DNA from: an uncultured Acidimicrobiales bacterium
GTDB lineage: Bacteria; Actinomycetota; Acidimicrobiia; Acidimicrobiales; SZUA-35
Reading direction: 5' to 3'
Assembly (NCBI GenBank): GCA_938009905.1
Contig: CALLGK010000193.1
Coordinates: 1 to 55,417 of the forward strand
DNA: 55,417 nt
The notes under the pieces are model-generated. The model was not told where the DNA came from, searched no databases, and saw only the letters and a list, made by a program, of their open reading frames with translations. Shown one piece after another: positions 25,464 to 34,571 of this stretch. Each line of letters begins with the position of its first letter. Within the stretch, counting starts at the first letter, position 1. A program made the position numbers and the translations under genes.

Positions 25464-25949
25464 ATGGCTTCGGGAGATGATCGGGCGCTCGCCCCAAGTG
25501 ATCTTGATGGAAGCGGCCTCCGGGTCGCCATTGTGCGCGCTCGCTGGAACACCGACGTCGTCGACCGACTCGACGACGGCGTTCGGCGAGGGCTGTCCGA
25601 CCTCGGCGTGACCGACGTCGTGGCCGCGAGCGTTCCCGGCTGTTTCGAGATCCCGTTTGCGTGTCGCACCATCGCGTTGTCTGGTCAGGTCGACGCCATC
25701 GTCACGATCGGTGCGGTGATTAGGGGTGAGACAACACACTACGAATTGGTCTCGGAAGAAGCAGCGCGAGGCGTGCAGCAGGTGCAGCTCGATACCGGCA
25801 TTCCTGTGGCCTTCGGCCTGGTGACGGTTGAGAACATGCGTCAAGCGCTGGCTCGAAGTGCCGGCGCCGGCGGGCACAATGTTGGCGAAGAAGCAGCCCT
25901 CGTCGCAGTCGAAATGGCTCGGCTCAGCGAGAGATTCCCTTCGGCCTAG
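25464..25949 (+). CDS. ribH: 6,7-dimethyl-8-ribityllumazine synthase
   Basis: 161 residues. GLRVAIVRARWNTDVVDRL is the usual start with W for F; VPGCFEIPFACR binds the substrate phosphate; GAVIRGETTHYELVSEEAARG holds the catalytic histidine. The enzyme joins 3,4-dihydroxy-2-butanone-4-phosphate and the ribitylamino-pyrimidine to lumazine, the penultimate step of riboflavin synthesis, as a pentamer or capsid. The other rib genes are not in the window, so this copy stands alone. TAACCT at 25452-25457 lies six bases before the ATG. Confidence 0.93.
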   Translation: MASGDDRALAPSDLDGSGLRVAIVRARWNTDVVDRLDDGVRRGLSDLGVTDVVAASVPGCFEIPFACRTIALSGQVDAIVTIGAVIRGETTHYELVSEEAARGVQQVQLDTGIPVAFGLVTVENMRQALARSAGAGGHNVGEEAALVAVEMARLSERFPSA

Positions 25950-26006
25950 CCAGAGCAGCCTTCCCCGGATGGCAACAATCGGCCGGACGTGCTGGGATAC
26001 CTCGCC

Positions 26007-26765
26007 ATGGCCGAGAACCAGAATGTCCTAACCGAAGTTCGCGGGCGCGTCCTGCTCATCACGCTCAACCGCCCAGACGCAATGAACGCGATCAACACCG
26101 CGCTTGCGCAGGAGCTGTTGGCGGCGCTTGACGAACTCGACTCGAACAACGACCTCACCCTTGGGGTACTCACCGGCGCAGGTCGTGGCTTTTCGGCCGG
26201 CATGGACCTCAAGGCTTTTGCCGCTGAGGGTCCACCGAAGGGGTTCAACAAGTTCATCGAAGATGGCTGCAAGAAGCCGCTCATCGCAGCCGTCGAGGGG
26301 TTCGCCCTCGCGGGCGGCCTCGAGATTGCGCTCTCGTGCGATCTGATCGTTGGGGCCGAGAATGCGAAGTTCGGCATTCCCGAGGCTGGCGTTGGCCTTT
26401 TTGCGGCCGGCGGCGCACTGTTGCGCCTGCCGCGACGCGTGCCATACGGACTTGCCATGGAGTTGGCGCTCACGGCCGATCCCATCTCGGCTCAAGAAGC
26501 CCTTGACGTGCGGCTCATCGACAAGGTGGCACCCAAGGGTGGAGCGGTCGACAGTGCCATGGAGTTGGCCGAACGTATTGCCAAGAACGCTCCGCTGTCG
26601 GTGGCGGCATCGAAGCAGGTGCTGAAGGCGCAACAGGGGCACACCGAAGCAGAGTTCTGGAAGATGCAACAGCCGGTGATGGCCGAAGTCTTCACGTCGA
26701 ACGATGCCAAGGAAGGCCCCGCCGCCTTCGCCCAGAAACGCCCACCAGTGTGGTCAGGCGACTAG
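26007..26765 (+). CDS. Enoyl-CoA hydratase/isomerase family protein
   Basis: 252 residues from the ATG at 26007. VLLITLNRPDAMNAINTAL, GAGRGFSAGMDLKAF (oxyanion hole), and PLIAAVEGFALAGGLEIALSCDLIVGAENAKFGIPEAGVGLFAAGGALLRLPR form a complete crotonase fold. One glutamate (PEAG) is at the catalytic site, and the second is missing, where LFAAGG lies; the protein may act as an isomerase or a hydratase of altered specificity. A GTG at 25989 in frame adds six residues but has no ribosome site. It ends 44 bases before the inverted 51-base repeat. Confidence 0.85.
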   Translation: MAENQNVLTEVRGRVLLITLNRPDAMNAINTALAQELLAALDELDSNNDLTLGVLTGAGRGFSAGMDLKAFAAEGPPKGFNKFIEDGCKKPLIAAVEGFALAGGLEIALSCDLIVGAENAKFGIPEAGVGLFAAGGALLRLPRRVPYGLAMELALTADPISAQEALDVRLIDKVAPKGGAVDSAMELAERIAKNAPLSVAASKQVLKAQQGHTEAEFWKMQQPVMAEVFTSNDAKEGPAAFAQKRPPVWSGD

Positions 26766-26809
26766 AGACCGCCGTCAAGGTGAGGGCAGCCCGCTGAGTT
26801 GCCTGTCGA

Positions 26810-26860
26810 CGCGAAGCGAGGGACGAGCGACGCTTGAGCAAGTCCCGGATCGCGAGTAGC
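26810..26860 (-). repeat. 51-base dispersed repeat, copy 2 (inverted partner of 25401)
   Basis: Read on the minus strand it matches 25401-25451 at about 45 of 51 positions. It occupies the gap between the convergent enoyl-CoA hydratase gene (ends 26765) and the PrsW-like gene (ends 26884). No transposase is present and no short direct repeats are obvious at its ends. Confidence 0.75.
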
Positions 26861-26883
26861 GCTCTGCGACAGCAGTGCCAATG

Positions 26884-28035
26884 TTACTGCGAAGGGGCGC
26901 GGCGGGCTTCGAGAAGCTGGGCGGCCAGCACTTCTTCTGTGACGACGTCGACCGGCTGGGATCGATGCAGCAGGGCGAGGCGGGCCAGTGCGGCGTGGAC
27001 ACCGTCGAAGTGTTTGCGTTGGTTCTTCGGCAACCCTCGCCGCATCTTCAGCATCGGACGCCAATCGCTGAAGACCTGCACCTCACCAGGGCTCAGGCCG
27101 TAACGAGTGGCGAGGAACGGCACCATCTCGGTGAACGCTTCCTGTTCACGTTTGCGGAACACGCCGAGGGCGATCGCCACCACCACAAAGAGCAACACGA
27201 ACAGCAGCGCGGCAACGGCCACGATTGCACCGCTGCCCAAGCTGTCTGAGGCCACGAGCGAACCGTTCCAGGCTGCGTGGAACAACACCGCGGCCACGTA
27301 GCCAACAATGGCGTACGGCATGATCGGCTTGCCCTTCGAAACGGCGTAGCCGATCGCAAGACCGATCCAGGCTGTGAAGAGCGGATGGGCAAACGGCGTG
27401 AGCAGTGCCCTCACGACAAACACAGCGATCAGTTGGTCTTGCTCGGCGGCCGTTGCGAAGTAGAGGAAGTCTTCGACGATGGCAAAGCCAAGCGCGGTCC
27501 ATCCGGCATAGACCACGCCATCCATCACGCCATCGAGCTCTTTTCGTCTGAGGGCCCAGTAGATGCCGAGGGCCTTGGTTGCCTCTTCGATGAGAGGCGC
27601 AGACACCACGGCCGCCACGGCCTCTCCAGCGCCGAAGGCAACGATGCTGTTCACGATGCTCGACACAAATGCAGCGACGGTTGCCCCCCAAAGCACCGCG
27701 TGCACGCGAGCGGGAAGCGGCTCCGGCTCAACTCGATCGAGCCACCACAGCACAGGGCCAACGATGATGAGCGGCACGAATCCCAACAGCACAGCGGCCG
27801 GCGACGAGATTGCGAAAAAGAACGTGATGAGCACCGTGGGAATGCCACAGACGAGCACGGGGACGCTGAGCCAAGCTGGCAGCCGGGGCTTCTTCTGAGC
27901 CACCCCACCAACGTGGGCTGTCCACATGTGACCGTCCCACCAGCGAAACGGTGCTGCTGACCACGGGTCGGGGTACCAGCCGGCCGTCGAGACCGTGCCG
28001 CCGACACTGGGCGATGGAGGAGGTGGGGCGCTCAC
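26884..28035 (-). CDS. PrsW-family intramembrane protease with DUF2510 domain
   Basis: 383 residues. The N-terminus has the short tryptophan motif AGWYPDPWSAAPFRWWDGHMWTAHV (DUF2510), then about eight membrane helices. SAPLIEEATKALG, IVEDFLYF, FAHPLFTAWIGLAIGYA and LFHAAWNGS are the four PrsW motifs with glutamates and histidines of the glutamic-type membrane protease. PrsW members degrade anti-sigma factors or process membrane peptides. GTG at 28035 overlaps the stop of the MFS gene as GTGA, so a longer ATG start is unlikely. The target protein is unknown. Confidence 0.85.
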   Translation of the reverse strand: MSAPPPPSPSVGGTVSTAGWYPDPWSAAPFRWWDGHMWTAHVGGVAQKKPRLPAWLSVPVLVCGIPTVLITFFFAISSPAAVLLGFVPLIIVGPVLWWLDRVEPEPLPARVHAVLWGATVAAFVSSIVNSIVAFGAGEAVAAVVSAPLIEEATKALGIYWALRRKELDGVMDGVVYAGWTALGFAIVEDFLYFATAAEQDQLIAVFVVRALLTPFAHPLFTAWIGLAIGYAVSKGKPIMPYAIVGYVAAVLFHAAWNGSLVASDSLGSGAIVAVAALLFVLLFVVVAIALGVFRKREQEAFTEMVPFLATRYGLSPGEVQVFSDWRPMLKMRRGLPKNQRKHFDGVHAALARLALLHRSQPVDVVTEEVLAAQLLEARRAPSQ

Positions 28036-29195
28036 TGGGCCATTGTGGCCGCTCGGGGCGGCTGGGATGCGAACAACACCAAGGCAATAGCTGTGAGAAC
28101 GCCAACGGAGCCGGCCAACACAAACGCCAGCTGCACAGATGTCGACAACACCGGCACGAACAACAGTGGCCCGGCGGCATGCCCCAGAAAGCGAAAAGCG
28201 AGCATGAACGACACGGCTCCACCGCGATTGTCCGGCTCGGCGATGGCGGCGGAGAGCTGCAAGATCACCACAATCAAGTTGCTGACAGCGCCAACCACAA
28301 GCCACGTCGCGGCCAGCGCCAAACCAGATGAGGCTGCGCCAGTTGCAAAGACAAACGCGACAACGACGGCGACCCCGCCGATCGAAGAACGCTTGATACC
28401 GACCCGCTGAATCAACTCGCCCCAGATCGGGCCAGCGACCATGGCGCCCAGTCCGGAGATGAGCAGCACGATTCCTGTCTCGGTTGGGCCAAGACCGAGT
28501 TGGTCCCGAGCTTTCACTCCGACAAGCACGGCAGCACCGATTGGTCCGACGGCGGCTGTGAAGGCGGCGGCACCGAGCAACAGCATCCGCTTCGACACCA
28601 GGGCCTTGATCGGCGGAGCGTCAACGCCAACCCGCGGTTCGCCCGGCGGTGGAAACAACGAGAGCACAAAGGCGACGACCGCGGCGACGACAAACGCAAT
28701 GCGCCAGTCGAACTCGGCGACGAAGCCGCCGAAGAACGGCGACAGGGCAGACCCAAGCGCCTGAAAGCTCGAGTACACGCCGACGGCCTTGCTGACCTGG
28801 CTGCCGGCCAAAACCTCGGCCAGTCCGGCAAGAAGCAATGGGGTGATGAAGGCATTGGCTGCCCCTTGGAGGGCGCGTGCTACCAAGAACCACGTGAGCG
28901 TCGGCGCCAGCACACAGAGAAGCGATGCGATGCCGTAGGTGATGAACGTCAAACGAACCACGCGACGGCGGCCATAGCGCTCGCCGATCGTCCCCGAGAC
29001 CAGCATCATGCCGGCCATCACAAAGAGGTAGACGCTGAACGACAGCGACACTTGCTCGGTGCTGGCGTTGAACTCTTCCCGCAGCTCGGGGAACATCGGC
29101 AGCACGATCGCGGTACCGAATGGCCCCATGAAGCCACCAAGGAGGAGGGGTAGCAGCCTGAACCACGAGATCGGGGGTGGCGACGGCTCAGACAC
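28032..29195 (-). CDS. MFS transporter (12 TM, drug/solute efflux type)
   Basis: 387 residues and about 12 hydrophobic helices. SGTIGERYGRRRVVRLTF is the loop 2-3 motif A (G-x3-D/E-R-x-G-R/K-R/K) and the second half has GELIQRVGIKRS. The substrate is unknown; the family includes drug exporters. It is translationally coupled to the PrsW-like gene (GTGA overlap), so the two proteins may work together or be co-regulated. The GTG start at 29195 has a hairpin (29200-29223) close upstream. Confidence 0.8.
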   Translation of the reverse strand: MSEPSPPPISWFRLLPLLLGGFMGPFGTAIVLPMFPELREEFNASTEQVSLSFSVYLFVMAGMMLVSGTIGERYGRRRVVRLTFITYGIASLLCVLAPTLTWFLVARALQGAANAFITPLLLAGLAEVLAGSQVSKAVGVYSSFQALGSALSPFFGGFVAEFDWRIAFVVAAVVAFVLSLFPPPGEPRVGVDAPPIKALVSKRMLLLGAAAFTAAVGPIGAAVLVGVKARDQLGLGPTETGIVLLISGLGAMVAGPIWGELIQRVGIKRSSIGGVAVVVAFVFATGAASSGLALAATWLVVGAVSNLIVVILQLSAAIAEPDNRGGAVSFMLAFRFLGHAAGPLLFVPVLSTSVQLAFVLAGSVGVLTAIALVLFASQPPRAATMAQ

Positions 29196-29199
29196 ACCG

Positions 29200-29223
29200 C
29201 TGATCTTGGCCTGAAAAGATCAG
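29200..29223. terminator. Hairpin between GGDEF-EAL gene and MFS gene
   Basis: CTGATCTT (29200-29207) pairs perfectly with AAGATCAG (29216-29223), loop of eight bases. On the minus strand it follows the GGDEF-EAL stop (29285) and comes five bases before the MFS GTG start, so it could end one transcript or hide the start of the next. Confidence 0.45.
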
Positions 29224-29284
29224 GTGCACCTCTTTGTCCCCGTCTGATTGTTCGACAGTCTCGGGACGAACCGTGGGCTGCCGA

Positions 29285-30667
29285 TCAGGCCGTTTCGAGC
29301 AGCGGCATCTCACCGCTTCGACGTAGCTCTGCGAGCTCCGCATCAACGTCAAGCAACATCTTCTCGAGGTTGTCGGGAGACGTGGCTCGAGCAAACAGGT
29401 AGCCCTGGCCGTGAGTAACTCCTGCGCCTTCAGCCCATGCGAACTGGTTCCAGGTCTCAATACCTTCAGCCACAACTTCAAGGTTGAGTTCACGACCGAG
29501 CGCCACGAGCACGGAGGCGACCGTGCGGTCTTCCGGCGAGTCGAGTTCAGAGATGATGTTGCGGTTGATCTTGAGGCGGTCAAAGTCGATCTGGCTGAGG
29601 TCACCCAGAAGCGAACGCCCTGCACCAAAGCCGGCGATCGCTACCTGAACACCGATCTGGCGAAGGCTGGCCAGCACAGCTCGCCCGCTCTCAAGATGAG
29701 CGCCAAGGTCGTCCTGGTGAATCTCGACGACGAGTTGGCCCGGGTTCACACCCGTGCGGTTGAGCTCGCGATCAACGAGTTCGACCAGCCCGCGTTCACG
29801 AAGATGCCGGGCCGAGACATTCAGTGAGAGCGTGCATGCCCGCAGACGGTCGTCGTCTTTCCATTCGCGCAGCATGTCGCAGCCTCGGGCAATCACCCAG
29901 CCGTCGACTTCGAGGGCAAGGTCAGATTGTTCGGCGACGGGAATGAAGACACCGGGCGAGATCGACGGGCCGTCGTCTGGCTGCCAACGAAGCAGTCCCT
30001 CAAAGCCCGACAGTTCGCCGTTGGTGGCAACGATGGGCTGCACGTGAAGTTCGAGGCCCTCGTTCTCGGCCATCGCCGTGCGGAGGCCGTCCTCGATCTG
30101 GAGCTGACGCATGTACGAATCGTGCAGGCGCTGGTCGAACACGACGAGAGACTGGGGCCCAAGGTCGCGCGCCTCGTAGAGAGCAAGATCAACACGTCGC
30201 AAGAGCTCGGTCGGGGTGAGCCACGACGGGTTCGATGAGGCAGCCAAACCCATGCGGGCCGACACCTCAAGCTTGTGGCCACCCTCAAGTGCAATCGGAT
30301 CTTCGAGCGTTTGGAGGCATTGATGAGCCAGCTGTGATGCTCGCTGCTCGTCCTCTTCGCCGACCATCACGATCATGAATTCGTCGGGACCGACCCGGCT
30401 GATCATGGCTTCCGGAGCAAAGCCTGCGAGTCGCTGAGCGACCCGCATCAACACAAGGTCTCCGACGCGATGGCCAAGGCGCTCATTCATGCCTTTGAAG
30501 CCATCGATGTCCATCAAGATGACCGAGACAGGGATGCGATCCTCCGTCTCAGCGTCCAGGCAGTCGCAGAGCACGTCCATGAGCGCCGACCGGTTGTACA
30601 AACCGGTCAGGCGGTCCCGGTCGATCCGGAGATCGCCCGCTGGAGGCCAAGAAGCTGCAAGAGACAT
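29285..30667 (-). CDS. GGDEF-EAL domain protein, both domains degenerate
   Basis: 460 residues. A GGDEF domain (about 15-175) has GPDEF at 93-97 in place of GG(D/E)EF, and lacks a sensor domain or membrane helix. An EAL domain (about 195-440) keeps EGLLR (for EALxR) and SLNVSAR, but the DDFG(T)G loop is AGFGAG (345-350), losing both metal-binding aspartates. A cyclic-di-GMP phosphodiesterase activity is therefore unlikely; the protein may instead bind c-di-GMP or act as a regulator. It is cytoplasmic, with the divergent MFS gene (30797) on the other side. Confidence 0.82.
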   Translation of the reverse strand: MSLAASWPPAGDLRIDRDRLTGLYNRSALMDVLCDCLDAETEDRIPVSVILMDIDGFKGMNERLGHRVGDLVLMRVAQRLAGFAPEAMISRVGPDEFMIVMVGEEDEQRASQLAHQCLQTLEDPIALEGGHKLEVSARMGLAASSNPSWLTPTELLRRVDLALYEARDLGPQSLVVFDQRLHDSYMRQLQIEDGLRTAMAENEGLELHVQPIVATNGELSGFEGLLRWQPDDGPSISPGVFIPVAEQSDLALEVDGWVIARGCDMLREWKDDDRLRACTLSLNVSARHLRERGLVELVDRELNRTGVNPGQLVVEIHQDDLGAHLESGRAVLASLRQIGVQVAIAGFGAGRSLLGDLSQIDFDRLKINRNIISELDSPEDRTVASVLVALGRELNLEVVAEGIETWNQFAWAEGAGVTHGQGYLFARATSPDNLEKMLLDVDAELAELRRSGEMPLLETA

Positions 30668-30796
30668 TGCACTTCATGTCGGCAGGGCACCCCGTCAACT
30701 TCAGAGCCTGGGAACAACGACCCATGAAACGGAAATGGACCCCAACAGCGCACGTACGAAGCGGTATCGCCCGCCTATCGGTGATTGACTCGGGGA

Positions 30797-32017
30797 ATGG
30801 GGATCAGCACCGCCCACGCCTCAGAGTCGGTCGTTGACTCTTCGCGAGCGTGGCTGGCGGTCGTTGGCATCGCCCTGGCAAACGGCATCGCGTTCGGTAC
30901 TGCCTACACATTTGGCACGTTTTTCGACGCCATGGCCGAGGAGTTCGACGCCAATCGGGGCTCCACGGCCGTCATCTTCGCCCTCACGCTTCTGCTGTTC
31001 TTCGGATTTGGGCTGGTCTCAGGACCTCTCTATGACCGCCACGGGCCGCTCCCGTTGTTGCTGGCCGGCGGCGGGCTCTTCGTGGCCGGATTGCTGCTCA
31101 CGTCAATCGTCAACCAACTCTGGCTTGGCTACATCACGTACAGCCTTGGTGTTGGGCTGGGAAGCGGCTGTTTTGTTGCGCCGCTCACGGGGGCAGGCGG
31201 TGCTCTCTTCACGAAACGACGAGCCGCTGCGCTGGGCGTGATCGCCGCCGGCAACGGATTGGGCACGCTCGTTCTGATCCCACTCTCGCAACGGTTGATC
31301 GACGACTACGGCTGGCGGGTCGCCTATCGGTGGCTCGCCATCATTGGCCTCGTCGGGTTTGTGATCGCGGCGTTCGCCATCGTGCGTCCCCCCGCCCGGT
31401 CCACCGGTGGGAGCCAACCGGCAACGACAGACTCCACCGGCGAACTCGTCGCTGATCCGGTGTTCCGCAGCTTGTTTGGATCGGCGACGTTCATGTCGAT
31501 CGGGCTCTTCAGCGCGTTCGCCTTCATCATCCCGTTCGCGACAGACAACGGCATCTCGAGCGGACGAGCAGCCCAGATCTTCAGCTTGATCGGGCTGAGC
31601 AGCATCGTGGGCCGGCTCGGCCTCACCGGTCTTGCAGGCAAGCTTGGGCCTATCAACCTGTATCGGCTGATGCTCGTCTTCCAACCGGTGGCCTACGCCA
31701 TCTGGTTCTTGGCCGAAGGCAACGAGGCCCTGCTTGTGCTGTTCGCACTTGTGCTCGGCACCACCTACGGCGGCTTCGTCGCCATCGCACCAGAAGTGAC
31801 GATCACGCTGTTTGGCACGGCCAATGTTGGCCGACTCATCGGCTTGCTGTTCTTGTCATTCGGCATGGGCGGACTCATCGGCCCGCCGGCCGCCGGATGG
31901 CTGGCTGACGCGTCTGGTCAGCGACCCGTCATCGTGGCCGTCGTGGTGATGGTGGTGATTGGGCTCGTGATCAGTGCAGGGATGACCAAGCGGGCCCTTG
32001 CACCCGCAACGACCTAG
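30797..32017 (+). CDS. MFS transporter, OFA/monocarboxylate-like
   Basis: 406 residues. Twelve membrane helices; ANGIAFGTAYTFGTFFDAMAEEFDANRGSTAVIFAL and SGPLYDRHGPLPLLLAGG are close to the oxalate/formate antiporter and MCT-type members that move carboxylates. An ATG at 30797 is preceded by CGGGGA at -8; a TTG at 30785 in frame is less likely. It is followed by a T6 tract (32041-32046) with a weak stem, and then by the acyl-CoA ligase gene. Import of an acid for the ligase would fit. Confidence 0.8.
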   Translation: MGISTAHASESVVDSSRAWLAVVGIALANGIAFGTAYTFGTFFDAMAEEFDANRGSTAVIFALTLLLFFGFGLVSGPLYDRHGPLPLLLAGGGLFVAGLLLTSIVNQLWLGYITYSLGVGLGSGCFVAPLTGAGGALFTKRRAAALGVIAAGNGLGTLVLIPLSQRLIDDYGWRVAYRWLAIIGLVGFVIAAFAIVRPPARSTGGSQPATTDSTGELVADPVFRSLFGSATFMSIGLFSAFAFIIPFATDNGISSGRAAQIFSLIGLSSIVGRLGLTGLAGKLGPINLYRLMLVFQPVAYAIWFLAEGNEALLVLFALVLGTTYGGFVAIAPEVTITLFGTANVGRLIGLLFLSFGMGGLIGPPAAGWLADASGQRPVIVAVVVMVVIGLVISAGMTKRALAPATT

Positions 32018-32081
32018 CCAATCGGCAGTTGCCAGCGGGCTTTTTTGACGACGCGGCGTCGCCCGCCCCACGATCAGGCGC

Positions 32082-33686
32082 ATGTATGCACCTCACATTG
32101 CTGCTGCGCACCCTGATCGACCGGCCTTCATCATGGCGTCAACCGGTGAGACGGTTACCTACGCCGAGTTCGAGGCCAGATCGAACCAGCTCGCTCACCT
32201 TCTGGTAGATGAGGGCCTCGCCCGCACCGACCACTACTCGGTGATCATGGAGAACAACAACCGCTACTTCGAAGCCTGCGGTGCCGGCGAACGGTCGGGG
32301 CTCTATTACACGTGCATCAACTCGTTTCTCACTGCCGAGGAACTGGCGTTCATCATCGACGACTCAGAATCGCAGGTTGTGATCACGTCGAAAGCCAAGC
32401 TTGCCGTGGTGCTTGATGCGTTGGCCGATTGCCCGAAGGTAACGCTGACGTTGGTCGTCGGTGGCGGCGATGCCGACGGGCTTGCTGCGCACGGGCTTGA
32501 AGACGGAGCAAGCGTTGGGCCTTCACGAATTGTCGACTACGCCCAGGCCATCGCCGACAAGCCAACCGAGCCAATCGCAAACGAGCGACTCGGCACGTCG
32601 ATGCTCTATTCGTCTGGCACGACAGGGCGGCCAAAGGGCATTCTGCGTCCGCTTCCCAATGTGCCGCCGACCGAGCCGCTCGCGCTCTTTACGTTCTTGG
32701 CCAACCTGTGGCAGTACCGGGAAGACATGGTCTACCTCTCGCCCGCACCGCTGTATCACTCGGCCCCGCAGGCGGCGAACAATCTCACGATCCAAGCGGG
32801 TGGCACGGCCGTGATCATGGAGCGCTTCGACGCCGCGACCTATCTGTCGCTGATCGAGAAGTACAAGGTGACCCACACCCAGCTCGTGCCGACGATGTTC
32901 AGCCGCCTTCTCAAACTGCCGGACGAAGACCGCAATCGGGCCGACCTTTCGTCACTCGAGATCGCGATCCACGCTGCTGCTCCATGCCCTGCTCAGGTGA
33001 AAGACGACATGATCGAATGGTGGGGTCCGATCATCCACGAGTACTACGGCGCAACCGAGGGCCTTGGTTTCACGGCCTGTGACAGCGAAGAGTGGCTGGC
33101 TCACCGAGGAACGGTCGGCAAAGTGATCCTTGGTGATCTGCACATTCTCGACGACGACATGCAGCCACTGCCCAACGGCGAACCTGGCACGATCTGGTTC
33201 AAGACAGCATCTGACTTCGCCTACCACAACGATGAAGCCAAGACGCTCGAAGCCACCTCGCCAGACGGCACGATGACGACGGTGAACGATGTTGGCTACG
33301 TCGACGACGACGGCTTCCTCCATCTGACCGATCGCAAGACGTTCATGATCATCTCGGGTGGCGTCAACATCTATCCGCAAGAGACGGAGAACCTGTTGAT
33401 CACCCATCCCCTGGTCTACGACGCAGCCGTGATTGGCGTGCCAAACGACGACCTGGGTGAAGAGGTCAAGGCTGTGGTGCAGCCGATGCCAGGCATCGAG
33501 CCGAACGATGAATTGGCGCAGACGTTGGTGGCTTTCTGTGCAGAACACTTGTCACGCCAGAAGGTGCCTCGCTCGATCGACTTCGAAGACGAATTGCCCC
33601 GCCTTCCGACGGGCAAGCTCTACAAGCGCAAGCTCCGAGATCGGTACTGGGCCGATCGGGGTGACGGGGCCAACAAGATCGTGTGA
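32082..33686 (+). CDS. Acyl-CoA synthetase / AMP-dependent ligase (FadD13-like)
   Basis: 534 residues. AMP-binding signature is SMLYSSGTTGRPKGI, the A5 motif EYYGATEG, A7 VGYVDDDGFLHLTDR, and the A8/A10 end GGVNIYPQE and LPTGKLYKRKL with the catalytic lysine. It activates a carboxylic acid with ATP to acyl-AMP and then transfers it to CoA. Chain specificity is not readable. CACGAT ends seven bases before the ATG (32069-32074). SDR 33783 lies 96 bases further on the same strand. Confidence 0.9.
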   Translation: MYAPHIAAAHPDRPAFIMASTGETVTYAEFEARSNQLAHLLVDEGLARTDHYSVIMENNNRYFEACGAGERSGLYYTCINSFLTAEELAFIIDDSESQVVITSKAKLAVVLDALADCPKVTLTLVVGGGDADGLAAHGLEDGASVGPSRIVDYAQAIADKPTEPIANERLGTSMLYSSGTTGRPKGILRPLPNVPPTEPLALFTFLANLWQYREDMVYLSPAPLYHSAPQAANNLTIQAGGTAVIMERFDAATYLSLIEKYKVTHTQLVPTMFSRLLKLPDEDRNRADLSSLEIAIHAAAPCPAQVKDDMIEWWGPIIHEYYGATEGLGFTACDSEEWLAHRGTVGKVILGDLHILDDDMQPLPNGEPGTIWFKTASDFAYHNDEAKTLEATSPDGTMTTVNDVGYVDDDGFLHLTDRKTFMIISGGVNIYPQETENLLITHPLVYDAAVIGVPNDDLGEEVKAVVQPMPGIEPNDELAQTLVAFCAEHLSRQKVPRSIDFEDELPRLPTGKLYKRKLRDRYWADRGDGANKIV

Positions 33687-33782
33687 GCCCACCAGCCACC
33701 TGATTTTCTGCATCCGCCTGCGAATCTGGCAAACTCCGAGCTGAACTCTCATGACCGATCTAGGTCGAAAGGAAGCCAACGA

Positions 33783-34562
33783 ATGCCTCGCATGGATCTC
33801 AACGGAGCATCAGCTGTCGTCACCGGAGGTGCCTCCGGCATCGGTGAAGCTGCTGCCCGCCAGCTCGCCGAAAAGGGCGCTCGCTGCGTCATTGCCGACC
33901 TCAACGAAGAGAAGGGTCAGGCCGTTGCGTCCGAACTCGGAGGCCTCTTCGTCAAGTGCGACGTCTCCAGCGAAGAAGACGGCACCGCCGCTGTTGCAGC
34001 CGCATCTGAGATGGGCCCGTTGCGCGCCCTTGTGAACTCTGCTGGCATCGGCATGGCCGCTCGAACCGTCGACCGCAACAACGACCCCATGGAGCAAAAG
34101 ACGTTCGACTTCGTCATCAAGGTCAACCTGCTCGGCACGTTCAACATGCTCCGCCTCAGTGCAGCCGCCATGGCCAAGACCGACCCGCTCGACGAAGACG
34201 GCGCCCGAGGCGCCATCGTCAACATGGCGTCAGTCGCCGCCTTCGATGGTCAGATCGGTCAGGCCTCGTATTCAGCCTCGAAGGGTGGCGTCGTCGGCAT
34301 GACCCTCCCGATCGCCCGTGACCTCTCAGCGGTCGGCGTGCGCGTCAACACCATCGCTCCCGGCCTGATCGACACGCCCATCTACGGCGAGGGCGAGCAG
34401 TCCGACCAGTTCAAGGCTCACCTCGGCCAGTCCGTGCTCTTCCCGAAGCGTCTTGGCTACGGCGAAGAGTTGGCGTTCATGGTCACCGAGCTCATCACCA
34501 ACCCATACATGAACGGCGAGGTCGTTCGGGTTGACGGTGGCATCCGGATGCCACCGAAGTAG
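33783..34562 (+). CDS. Short-chain dehydrogenase, 3-hydroxyacyl-CoA dehydrogenase type II-like
   Basis: 259 residues. VVTGGASGIGEAAARQL is the NAD(P)-binding TGxxxGxG motif, VIADLNEEKG favours NAD, NSAGIG is the NNAG variant, and the catalytic set is S (MASVAAF), Y (ASYSASKGG) and K. The arrangement is that of HSD17B10-like enzymes acting on 3-hydroxyacyl-CoA. The ATG is preceded by GAAAGGAAG. With the acyl-CoA ligase upstream and the enoyl-CoA hydratase further left it could serve beta-oxidation. An ATG three codons later is also possible. Confidence 0.88.
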   Translation: MPRMDLNGASAVVTGGASGIGEAAARQLAEKGARCVIADLNEEKGQAVASELGGLFVKCDVSSEEDGTAAVAAASEMGPLRALVNSAGIGMAARTVDRNNDPMEQKTFDFVIKVNLLGTFNMLRLSAAAMAKTDPLDEDGARGAIVNMASVAAFDGQIGQASYSASKGGVVGMTLPIARDLSAVGVRVNTIAPGLIDTPIYGEGEQSDQFKAHLGQSVLFPKRLGYGEELAFMVTELITNPYMNGEVVRVDGGIRMPPK

Positions 34563-34571
34563 CCCCTTCTT

